A stretch of 64,000 nucleotides of DNA, from positions 2,416,422 through 2,480,421 of the forward strand of contig NZ_CP047943.1 of assembly GCF_014279595.1 (NCBI RefSeq), read 5' to 3'. The translations under genes and the position numbers were made by a program. Of this stretch, positions 11,898-19,285 are shown in pieces. The notes beneath the pieces were generated by a model that searched no databases, was not told where the DNA came from, and worked only from the letters and a program-made list of their open reading frames with translations. The stretch is from Synechococcus sp. RS9909. Its GTDB lineage: Bacteria > Cyanobacteriota > Cyanobacteriia > PCC-6307 > Cyanobiaceae. Positions within the stretch are counted from its first letter, which is position 1, and the number at the start of each line of letters is the position of its first letter.

Positions 11898-13565
11898 GGA
11901 CGACAACGATTCCAATCGCCCATCGCGACGGAGTTTGAGTTGCAGCTTGAGCCAGCCCGTGCCAACGGGAACTCCTGCTGCCAGAGGCAGCAGGGCCCAC
12001 AAAGGCCTCGGGCCCGCACCGAGCAGGGCGGCCGCCAGCGCCAGAGAACCCAGCAGCACCGACTGACCCACCGCATGCTGGGCCGTCACCATGCGGCGGA
12101 ACTGGCGATCGGATTCACCCATGCGGATCTGCAGTTGCAGATCTCCCTGTTCGAGGCGTTCGAGGCTCTCATCCAGACGCCTGGGAATCCCTGCGGCCCG
12201 ACTGCTGAGCGCCCCCACCTGGCGGCCGAGTTCGTTGAACAGGTCATTGGGGCCGGATCCGCTGGCACTCATCAGGGGAAGCAGGTAGGGCTTGGCGATC
12301 GCCACCAGGCTAAAGCTGGGATCGAGGCTGCGTCCGACCCCTTCAAAGGTGGAGAGAGCCCGCATCACAAAGATCAGCTCCACCGGCAGGCGGAACGGCT
12401 GGCCATACACCAGCTCATAGAGATCTCCCGACAATTTGTCGATCACATTGGCCGTGAATGGAGGCGTGAGCGCTTCCTGCAACATCAGACGCACCAGACG
12501 GCGCACGGGGCCGAGATCGACCTCTCGGGCGATCACCCCGGCGGCCTGCATTTCACTGACCAGAGCCGACGCGTCCCGGGTCGCAGCCGCCCGGACCATG
12601 GCCCCAAGCCGTCGGCGCAGACCATCCGACAGGAGGCCCATCATGCCGAAGTCGTAATAAATCAGGGCGCCATCACTGGCCACCGCCAGATTGCCGGGAT
12701 GGGGGTCGGCGTGGAAGAAGCCATAGCGCACCAATTGCTGCAGATAGCTGGCTGCACCGATCTCCGCCACGGCGGCCGGGTCAATCCCCGCCGCCAGCAG
12801 GGCCTCGCGATCATTCACCTTGATCCCCGGCAGATAATCCAGACAGAGCACCCGCCGGCTGCTCAGTTCCCAGATCACGCCCGGCACACGGATGCGCGGA
12901 TCTTCCAGAAACTGCTGCCGGAAACGGGCGGCGTACTGGGCCTCCACGCGGAAATCGAGTTCCCGCAACAACACCCGGCGGCATTCCTGGGCGATCGCCA
13001 CCCAATCGCGCCCTCGCCCCCAGCTGGGATGGCGTTGCAGCACCGCGGCCACCTGCTGCATCACCTCAAGATCGAGCCGGAACACCCGTTCCAGGCCCGG
13101 GCGCTGAATCTTGAGCACCACCTGCCTTCCACTGCGCAGGCTGGCGCGATGCACCTGCGCCAGCGAAGCCGCACCGAGGGGCTGCTCATCCAGATCGATG
13201 ATTTCGGCGCAACGGGCGCCCAGCTCCTCCTCCAGCACCGCCTGAGCCCGATCGAAGGAGAAGGGGGGCACCCGATCCTGCAGGTCGGCCAACTCAGCAA
13301 CCCAGCCCGCCGGGAGCACATCCGGACGCGCAGAGAGCAACTGACCGAGTTTGATGAAGGCTGAGCCCAGCGCGAGAAGCTCGGCCGTCAGCCAGCGGGC
13401 CCGGCGTTGCTGGCGCGCTTCGCGCCGCTCCGGCGTGCAACCACCGGGGTAGGTCCAGCGGCGACCATCCCACCACAGCAAAACGATCAAGGTGAGCACG
13501 GCGCGCCAGATGCGCAGAGCCCTCAGAGCGCTGGGCACGACGGCACCACCGAGCCAGCCGGCCAT
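11886..13565 (-). CDS. ABC1/UbiB (AarF) family atypical kinase
   Basis: ABC1 proteins are atypical kinases/ATPases linked to quinone and prenyl-lipid metabolism; cyanobacteria carry several. The 559-residue protein shows the family features: the KxGQ motif in SAFIKLGQLLSARPDVLP, the Ala-rich nucleotide loop in QPLGAASLAQVHRASL, the lysine in VVLKIQRPG, HADPHPGNLAV and the metal site YYDFGMMG. The last 60 residues hold two hydrophobic segments (VLLGSLALAAALLG and LWALLPLAAGVPVG). The ATG at 13565 overlaps the preceding stop as TGATG, so it is coupled to the small gene upstream. Confidence 0.92.
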   Translation of the reverse strand: MAGWLGGAVVPSALRALRIWRAVLTLIVLLWWDGRRWTYPGGCTPERREARQQRRARWLTAELLALGSAFIKLGQLLSARPDVLPAGWVAELADLQDRVPPFSFDRAQAVLEEELGARCAEIIDLDEQPLGAASLAQVHRASLRSGRQVVLKIQRPGLERVFRLDLEVMQQVAAVLQRHPSWGRGRDWVAIAQECRRVLLRELDFRVEAQYAARFRQQFLEDPRIRVPGVIWELSSRRVLCLDYLPGIKVNDREALLAAGIDPAAVAEIGAASYLQQLVRYGFFHADPHPGNLAVASDGALIYYDFGMMGLLSDGLRRRLGAMVRAAATRDASALVSEMQAAGVIAREVDLGPVRRLVRLMLQEALTPPFTANVIDKLSGDLYELVYGQPFRLPVELIFVMRALSTFEGVGRSLDPSFSLVAIAKPYLLPLMSASGSGPNDLFNELGRQVGALSSRAAGIPRRLDESLERLEQGDLQLQIRMGESDRQFRRMVTAQHAVGQSVLLGSLALAAALLGAGPRPLWALLPLAAGVPVGTGWLKLQLKLRRDGRLESLSSSER

Positions 13566-13879
13566 CACGGCGACTCCTCGAGGGTCCGACTCAGCTCAGC
13601 CACCTGGGCACGGAGACGATCGATCTGCTGCTGAGGATCGTCTGTAGTGGCCGAAGCGGCCGAAGCCGCCGCAGTCGCCGCCGCTTCTGGCTGGTCCGAA
13701 TCCAGCCGTTCCGCTTCCGCTTTCACTTCCTCCTGAAACAGATCCCATTCGCGCCGCAGACGCTCCGGTGCGTCCTGGGCAAGCACGGCCACTTCAGCGG
13801 CCGCTCCCGCCAGACCATGGCCGAGTCGGGCCGCGAGCCGGTTGACCGTGGCTCTGAGCAGGGCATCGGGGGAGGGCAT
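13565..13879 (-). CDS. Small coiled-coil protein coupled to ABC1 kinase
   Basis: I do not recognise a named family in this 104-residue protein. It has an amphipathic Ala-rich N-terminal half (RATVNRLAARLGHGLAGAAAEV), a charged stretch around REWDLFQEEVKAEAERL, an Ala/Thr low-complexity region at about 68-80, and a C-terminal predicted coiled coil (QQQIDRLRAQVAELSRTLEE). No signal peptide or membrane segment is visible. Its stop overlaps the ABC1 start codon, so it is probably co-expressed with that gene and could be a partner. Confidence 0.7.
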   Translation of the reverse strand: MPSPDALLRATVNRLAARLGHGLAGAAAEVAVLAQDAPERLRREWDLFQEEVKAEAERLDSDQPEAAATAAASAASATTDDPQQQIDRLRAQVAELSRTLEESP

Positions 13880-13948
13880 GGCCTCGACAGAGCTAATGGA
13901 GAAACTGTGGCAGATCCCGAGTGCGGCGCGTGATCAGTCACCCCAGCG

Positions 13949-14518
13949 TCAGGGGTTGGGAGGGGCCAGCGGCGGTGCTGGGAAGGGGGCCGCCACTGGA
14001 GCCGGCTCCGCCAGCACAGGAGCGGGCTCGGCCACCACGGGTTGCGCTTGCGGCTCGGGCTTCGGAAGCACCGGTGCTGGCATCGCCTGCTCCGGCTGTG
14101 TCCAGGCTGGCTCGGGCAGCACGGGTTCCGGCGCCACCGCCGGCAGCAGCGTCTGTTGCTCAGCGCGACGCTTGGCTTCAGCGGCGATGCGCTCCGCCTC
14201 TTGCCGCGACTGTTCGGCCTCCCGTTCCCGGGCCAGCTCCGCCTCCTTGGCAGCCACATCAGCCGTGAGATCACGCGAAAACTCGCCATGGCGACGGCGC
14301 AAGGCCTCCAGGCTCTCGCCCGGAAACGCCTGGCTGGCAAAGGCTTCGCGTCGCGGCTCCTGCGGGGCTCCCTGCATCACGATGATCCGCTGGGTGATGC
14401 CGTAACCGAGCGCAAAACAGCCGCCCGCCACCAAGGGGCCCACCCAGAAACGTGGACGCTTGGCTTGCTCTCCCTCGCGTGCAGACCCCGATGCCTTAGC
14501 CACAGCTTCGCATTCCAC
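13949..14518 (-). CDS. Membrane-anchored coiled-coil protein with Pro/Ala-rich tail
   Basis: The function is unknown. The product is up to 189 residues, with a single N-terminal membrane segment (RFWVGPLVAGGCFALGYGI, about residues 23-41). A charged helical stretch rich in Glu, Arg and Ala follows (about 70-122), then a Pro/Ala/Glu-rich tail with repeated AEPAPV-like units (about 125-189). This layout suggests an envelope-spanning or anchoring protein. The start is uncertain: GTG at 14518 or GTG at 14503. It lies between argJ and the ABC1 pair on the same strand. Low-complexity composition makes homology hard to judge. Confidence 0.6.
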   Translation of the reverse strand: MECEAVAKASGSAREGEQAKRPRFWVGPLVAGGCFALGYGITQRIIVMQGAPQEPRREAFASQAFPGESLEALRRRHGEFSRDLTADVAAKEAELAREREAEQSRQEAERIAAEAKRRAEQQTLLPAVAPEPVLPEPAWTQPEQAMPAPVLPKPEPQAQPVVAEPAPVLAEPAPVAAPFPAPPLAPPNP

Positions 14519-14555
14519 GCATCACATCGAGGATTCTGACAGGGCCGATCAGCGC

Positions 14556-15806
14556 CTACGTCGTGTAATCGGCGTTGATGCGGATGTATTGATCCGAGAG
14601 GTCACAACCCCAGGCCTGGCCCTGGCCGGGGCCATCACCCACCCGTAAACGGATTCGCACGCAATCGTCCTGGAGGTAGGCCCCTGCCGCGCGCTCGCGC
14701 AGATACCGGGACGCGGCAGGGCGGTCAAAAACCAGGGGCTGTCCAGCGGCCATTAATTGATGCTCGCCAAGCCAGAGCGCCACGGTCTCGGGATCAAAGT
14801 GCACCCCGGCGCGGCCAGCGGCGGCAATGATCCGGCCCCAGTTGGGATCGCGACCATGGATGGCGGTTTTCACCAACGACGACCCACACACGGTGCGAGC
14901 GATCCGCTGCGCCTCCGCTTCCGACGCCGCACCGTCCACCCGCACCTCAATCAGACAGGTGGCCCCTTCACCATCCCGGGCAATGGCACGGGCCAGATGC
15001 TGAGCTACCAGGGTCACACCCTCTTCCAGGGCCGCCAGCTGATCCGGCGGCAAGGGAGCTCCGGCGGCAAACGCCAGAAACGCATCATTGGTGCTCGTGT
15101 CACCGTCCACAGTGATCGCATTGAACGATCGCTGCACCGCCCGCTGCACCAGCGCCTGCCACTGCTCCGCGGGCACTGCAGCATCACAGGTGAGAGTGCC
15201 GAGCATCGTGGCCATATCGGGATGAATCATTCCCGACCCCTTGGCCATACCACCGATGCGCACACGCCGGCCGCCGAGATTGGCCTCCAGGGCGATCTGC
15301 TTGTCGATCAGATCGGTGGTGAGAATTGCCGTGGCAGCTGCCGCGCCACCGTCGCGGCTCAGGGCCGACACCAGAGGGTCGATCCCCGCCAACAACGTGT
15401 CCATCGGGATCGGAACACCAATCACACCGGTGGAGCAGATCAGCACCTCCTCTGCCGTCAGCCCCAGACGATCCGCCAGCGCCTGGGTGGCCCGCTGGCT
15501 ATCAATCAGGCCACGGTCACCGGTGCAGGCATTCGCCTGACCGGAATTGGTGAGCACCGCCCGCACCTGGCCACCACGGCGCTGCAACCGTTCGATGCAG
15601 AGGTCCACGCAGGCCGCCCGCACCAGCGAGGTGGTGAAGGTGCCGGCACACACCGCTCCCTCCGGTGCCAACAGCAGGGAGAGATCAGGTTTCCCGGAAG
15701 CCTTCAGGCCGGCGGTGATGCCTGAGGCCTGAAACCCATCCGGAGCCGTGAGACCTCCCGATACGGCAACCCAAGTGGGCGAGAGAGATCCGCTGTTGGC
15801 CGCCAT
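14556..15806 (-). CDS. argJ: Bifunctional glutamate N-acetyltransferase / amino-acid acetyltransferase
   Basis: ArgJ moves the acetyl group from N-acetylornithine to glutamate in the cyclic arginine pathway. It is made as a precursor that cleaves itself into two subunits. The cleavage site can be seen in GSGMIHPDMATML, between Ala and Thr, where Thr becomes the nucleophile. Other family blocks are LTNSGQANACTG, STGVIGVPI, DGDTSTNDAF, GRDPNWGRI and a C-terminal INADYTT. I take the ATG at 15806 (416 residues). An ATG at 15851 would overlap the divergent coaE start. It may also make acetylglutamate from acetyl-CoA. Confidence 0.95.
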   Translation of the reverse strand: MAANSGSLSPTWVAVSGGLTAPDGFQASGITAGLKASGKPDLSLLLAPEGAVCAGTFTTSLVRAACVDLCIERLQRRGGQVRAVLTNSGQANACTGDRGLIDSQRATQALADRLGLTAEEVLICSTGVIGVPIPMDTLLAGIDPLVSALSRDGGAAAATAILTTDLIDKQIALEANLGGRRVRIGGMAKGSGMIHPDMATMLGTLTCDAAVPAEQWQALVQRAVQRSFNAITVDGDTSTNDAFLAFAAGAPLPPDQLAALEEGVTLVAQHLARAIARDGEGATCLIEVRVDGAASEAEAQRIARTVCGSSLVKTAIHGRDPNWGRIIAAAGRAGVHFDPETVALWLGEHQLMAAGQPLVFDRPAASRYLRERAAGAYLQDDCVRIRLRVGDGPGQGQAWGCDLSDQYIRINADYTT

Positions 15807-15849
15807 CACGCCTGCAGGGGAGACACTGGATCCATCCTCACCCCGCGCC

Positions 15850-16446
15850 ATGCCCAGCCAACGCCGGATTGGCCTCACCGGAGGGATTGCCAGCGGCAAG
15901 AGCAGCGTCGGTCGCTGGCTGGCGCAACGGGGCATTCCCGTGCTCGATGCCGATCAGGTCGCGCGGGAGGTTCTGGCAGCAGGCAGCGAAGCCACTCGGC
16001 AAGTGATCGCCCATTTCGGCGATCGGGTGCGCGCCAAGGGCGCCACAGGGGAGGAGGCTTGTCTCGATCGCGCAGCCCTGGGCCGGATCGTGTTCAACGA
16101 CCCGAACGAACGACGCTGGCTCGAGCAGCTGGTGCACCCTCGCGTGCGTGATCACTTCGATGCGGAACTGCTCCGGCTCCAGCGGGAGCCGATCGTGGTG
16201 CTGATGATTCCGCTGCTGTTTGAAGCAGGCCTCGAACACCTCTGCACAGAAATCTGGGTTGTGACCTGCTCAGAGCAGCAGCAACAGGAACGACTCATCG
16301 CCCGAGACGGCCTGACGGTCGAGGACGCCCGGCTCAGGATCGCCGCCCAGATGCCCCTCGCCAGCAAAGGCGCCAGAGCAGACCTGGTGATTGACAACGC
16401 TGAACGGCCGGAAGCGTGGACTGTGCTGGTCGAATCACAGCTCTGA
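15850..16446 (+). CDS. coaE: Dephospho-CoA kinase
   Basis: CoaE performs the last step of coenzyme A synthesis, phosphorylating the 3'-hydroxyl of dephospho-CoA. The ATG at 15850 gives 198 residues starting MPSQRRIGLTGGIASGKSSV, with the P-loop GGIASGKS at about residues 11-18. DADQVAREVL, HPRVRDHF and VVLMIPLLFEAGLE follow, as in the family. The longer upstream frame overlaps argJ and has no family similarity. It is divergent from argJ. Confidence 0.96.
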   Translation: MPSQRRIGLTGGIASGKSSVGRWLAQRGIPVLDADQVAREVLAAGSEATRQVIAHFGDRVRAKGATGEEACLDRAALGRIVFNDPNERRWLEQLVHPRVRDHFDAELLRLQREPIVVLMIPLLFEAGLEHLCTEIWVVTCSEQQQQERLIARDGLTVEDARLRIAAQMPLASKGARADLVIDNAERPEAWTVLVESQL

Positions 16447-16609
16447 GATCCGGTTCTGATCAGAAGAAGCAAGGAAAGATCGCCTGTGATCAAGCTCACA
16501 GGCCAGCGAGACAAGCATCAACAAGCGGCACCGCAATCGCAGAGATCTTGGCTTCATCGGCAGCAGATGGCTCTGCGTCACCGCTCCTCACTCCCAACCA
16601 CACACTCCC

Positions 16610-16846
16610 ATGCTCCGCTCCCTCTCCCTTCTCTCTGCCCTCGCTCTCGGCTCCACCGCACTGGTGATGATCGAGATCGGCGCAGGCGAGGTGGATTTCA
16701 CGGGCGATGGATCTGTTGAACCAGGTTTCAGCGATCCAGACGTAACCCCTGCACCCGAGATGAGCAGCGGCGATCAACTCGGCTCTGCCGTTGGCCAACA
16801 CCTCGGCAAATTGCTTGGGCAAGGCATCGCCGATCTTTTCCGCTGA
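16610..16846 (+). CDS. Small exported hypothetical protein
   Basis: A 78-residue frame opens with a plausible signal peptide (MLRSLSLLSALALGSTALVM). A short acidic linker and an amphipathic C-terminal helix (QLGSAVGQHLGKLLGQGIADLF) follow. No family is recognised and no strong ribosome site is visible, so it may or may not be expressed. It precedes a larger exported protein on the same strand. A minus-strand frame across the same bases looks less convincing because it lacks any such organisation. Confidence 0.4.
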   Translation: MLRSLSLLSALALGSTALVMIEIGAGEVDFTGDGSVEPGFSDPDVTPAPEMSSGDQLGSAVGQHLGKLLGQGIADLFR

Positions 16847-16858
16847 GCCCAACGTCAC

Positions 16859-16881
16859 TTGACAACAAACATTTTTGTCAA
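16859..16881 (+). promoter_or_regulatory. TTGACAA/TTGTCAA inverted repeat, possible operator or promoter element
   Basis: TTGACAA (16859-16865) and TTGTCAA (16875-16881) form a perfect 7-base inverted repeat with a 9-base spacer, in an AT-rich stretch 59 bases upstream of the start at 16940. TTGACA also matches a consensus -35 box, though no convincing -10 lies at the right distance. A second GTCAAA copy follows at 16889-16894. Confidence 0.35.
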
Positions 16882-16939
16882 ACACCGGTCAAAACGAACT
16901 CACTCACTAGCTTCCAAAAACCAACGAAAAGCAAACGCC

Positions 16940-18655
16940 ATGTCTCTGCTCAACCAGGCCCGTACAGCAACCAGCGCTATCACGGCCACCGCACTGATTG
17001 CCGCCGCCAGCCTGCAAGCCCCCTCAGCCTCCGCCAACAACGGAGTGAACTGCGAAAACGGACGCTCCCTCGGCCAGTTTTTGATCAAGTCAAAGCTGAA
17101 TGACCGCTATGTGAGCGGCGGCCATCACAACAATGCCCTGAAAGCCAAACTCCTTGACCAACCAGCCCCAGGAAGTGAAGGCGTCTTCGAACTCTTTGAT
17201 GTCAGCGACCTTCCTGGCGCCGCCAGAAACACGTTTGCCCTGCGCAGCGTAAAAAAACCCAATGAGTGGTGGCGCGTAAAGAACAACAATGAAACCGTGC
17301 TGCTCGACTCCTACCAATGCAAGTCAAACCGGGAAAGTACCACTTTCATCGCAACGGGACTAGGCGGGCAGATGGCACTGCAATCCCGCAAAAATAACAA
17401 GTGGCTCAAGGTCAACAATGATGACAGGCTGAAAGCCTCCGTCGACAATCCTAACGGACGCGATAAAAGCATCTTTTTATTCAGCCAACTCAATCAACCT
17501 GCGCCACCCAACCCTCAGCCACAACCTGACCCCCAACCCGAGCAGCCTGTCGACCTCAACGGCTGGTGGCGCGGCAATGACAACAGGCTCTTTAACATCA
17601 GCGTTAATGGCAGCAATGTCACCATCAAGGGCTTCCAAAGCTCAGGACAACCGCTGAACATCTCCACTGGGATTGTGAATGATGCCCTGATCAGTGGAAA
17701 CTGGAACAACTACTGTTATGGAGCACGGGGTTCGTTTGCATTCAGCCTCCGCAACGGAGCACTTGTCAAAGTCGGTGGCAACCTGTCAACCCAAACCCTG
17801 ATTCGCATCAACACCCCCGCCAACGTCAATCTCTCAGCCCAACCGAGCTGCGGCACACCCCAACCACCTCAAGACCAGGCACCCCCGAACCTGAATGGCT
17901 GGTGGAAAGGCAATAACAGTGGTTATTACAACATCCTCCAAACCCAGGAAATCCCAGGACAGAACAACTTCCGAATGCGCGGCTACACGAATTCCGGACA
18001 ACTTCTGAACACCTTGATTGGACGGACCAGGGGCAACAGAATCACCGGCCGGTGGACCAACGCCTGTGATCAGCGAACCGGCAACATCACACTGGAAGTC
18101 CGCAATGGGGAGTTGGTGAAGGTCAGCGGATCAGCCACCGCGAACACGCGCTGGTCAACCACTAACAACCCGCCCCGCACCCTTCGCAACAACTGCCCTC
18201 AGGGCAATCCTGAACCAAGCACTCAGGCGAGCAAACAGGTACTCAGCCTCACGAAAACGGTTTACATTGTTGATCACGATAGCCTCTCAAGAAACGAAAC
18301 CGGACAACGCAAGTTGTCTAAAACGCTGCAACTTGAGCGGCCGGAAAGAAACGGCACACGCTTCAGCGCTTTCTTCCCATCCTCCAACAAAACCCGCTTT
18401 TGTGTTGATAATGAGGTGAGATCCGACGACTGGGACAAGGTTTGGATTGACAGCAATGGCAATGCCAACCTTGGTGTCGAAGTGAAGCTCTACGAGGGAA
18501 CCAGCTGCAGAGGTCGATTGATCGGCACTTATGTGTACCGCAAGATCCTGACCGTTGCCCCGGGGCAGACCGATCGGTATGAAGTTCCCCTCCCCACCAA
18601 TGAAGGCAGCTCGGTGCGGGTGACCTACACCCTCTCCAACCGCACCGCACGCTGA
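16940..18655 (+). CDS. Exported multidomain protein with two copies of an unrecognised domain
   Basis: No family could be named for this 571-residue protein. A signal peptide covers about residues 1-33 (ending APSASA). Residues 41-183 look like a beta-trefoil-type fold (FLIKSKLNDRYVSG, ALRSVKKPNEWWRVKN and MALQSRKNNKWLKVNN are repeated strands). A Pro-rich linker (186-204) leads to two homologous units. Unit 1 (205-305) opens DLNGWWRGNDNRLFNI and ends RNGALVKVGG; unit 2 (318-420) opens NLNGWWKGNNSGYYNI and ends RNGELVKVSG. A distinct C-terminal domain follows (435-571). Paired cysteines in each unit suit an exported protein. Rich in Asn and AT-richer than neighbours, it may be transferred. 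A role in surface or carbohydrate binding is only a guess. Confidence 0.8.
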   Translation: MSLLNQARTATSAITATALIAAASLQAPSASANNGVNCENGRSLGQFLIKSKLNDRYVSGGHHNNALKAKLLDQPAPGSEGVFELFDVSDLPGAARNTFALRSVKKPNEWWRVKNNNETVLLDSYQCKSNRESTTFIATGLGGQMALQSRKNNKWLKVNNDDRLKASVDNPNGRDKSIFLFSQLNQPAPPNPQPQPDPQPEQPVDLNGWWRGNDNRLFNISVNGSNVTIKGFQSSGQPLNISTGIVNDALISGNWNNYCYGARGSFAFSLRNGALVKVGGNLSTQTLIRINTPANVNLSAQPSCGTPQPPQDQAPPNLNGWWKGNNSGYYNILQTQEIPGQNNFRMRGYTNSGQLLNTLIGRTRGNRITGRWTNACDQRTGNITLEVRNGELVKVSGSATANTRWSTTNNPPRTLRNNCPQGNPEPSTQASKQVLSLTKTVYIVDHDSLSRNETGQRKLSKTLQLERPERNGTRFSAFFPSSNKTRFCVDNEVRSDDWDKVWIDSNGNANLGVEVKLYEGTSCRGRLIGTYVYRKILTVAPGQTDRYEVPLPTNEGSSVRVTYTLSNRTAR

Positions 18656-18670
18656 CAACAACGGCCACCG

Positions 18671-18710
18671 AATCTGTGCCCCGCTGCATGCGGGGCATCA
18701 TCGACAGATT
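18671..18710. other. Two-step hairpin between exported-protein genes
   Basis: TGCCCCGC (18677-18684) pairs with GCGGGGCA (18690-18697) around a 5-base loop. An outer AATCTGT (18671-18677) pairs with ACAGATT (18704-18710). No T-tract follows on either strand, so this is at best a non-canonical terminator or an mRNA-stability element for the gene ending at 18655. Confidence 0.4.
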
Positions 18711-18734
18711 GGCTTCGTCCTCCAGAATTCAGGC

Positions 18735-19265
18735 ATGAACCACCTGCTCCACCTGAGCGCCGTCGGCTTGAGCGCCTTCAGCCTGGCCGCCGCCAGCATC
18801 AGCTTCGGCAACGCTGCCCAAGCACAGGCGATCACGTTCCGCTGTTATGACCGTGCCTCGGGAGCCCTTGTTGCTGTCAGCGCAATCGACCTGAGCTCAT
18901 CACAAGTGAGCTGCACGCCGGGCGAAGCTCCGGCACCGGGCAACGCATCAGTCCCTGACAGCAGCCCGAATGATCCCCTCGCCGCACGACGCAGCATCAA
19001 CCTGGCTCGCGGCACGGCGGTCAAGTTGAACGGAGGCTTGAACGCCTATCGACCGGCGAGCTGCATGTTTGCTGGAGCAACGGACAATCCATGCCTCACG
19101 ATTGAGGATGGAGCCTTTCTGTTCAACATCCCCGGAGGCCCTCCCGGCTGGGAACAGACTGGTGACCCGCCCAGTGTGCAGACGATCTTGAAAATCGCCG
19201 CTGATGGACGCTCAGTGCTTGATGAGGTCTACAACGGCCCGCCGCGAGCGGCAGGGCCACGTTGA
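18735..19265 (+). CDS. Exported hypothetical protein
   Basis: This 176-residue product starts with a clear signal peptide (hydrophobic to about residue 27, ending NAAQAQA). Four cysteines in the mature part (FRCYDR, QVSCTPG, ASCMFAG, NPCLTIEDG) could form two disulphides. The rest is rich in Ala, Pro, Gly and Asn with no domain I recognise. It follows the 571-residue exported protein after 79 bases on the same strand, and the pair may have arrived together. It converges on gatB. Confidence 0.65.
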   Translation: MNHLLHLSAVGLSAFSLAAASISFGNAAQAQAITFRCYDRASGALVAVSAIDLSSSQVSCTPGEAPAPGNASVPDSSPNDPLAARRSINLARGTAVKLNGGLNAYRPASCMFAGATDNPCLTIEDGAFLFNIPGGPPGWEQTGDPPSVQTILKIAADGRSVLDEVYNGPPRAAGPR

Positions 19266-19285
19266 GCTGAAACCCGAGGGGCAGA

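Noticed and set aside
16496-16885. 129-codon minus-strand frame across the small exported-protein gene
   Set aside because: It has no signal peptide, domain or ribosome site and spans an intergenic AT-rich leader. The plus-strand frame has clearer organisation.
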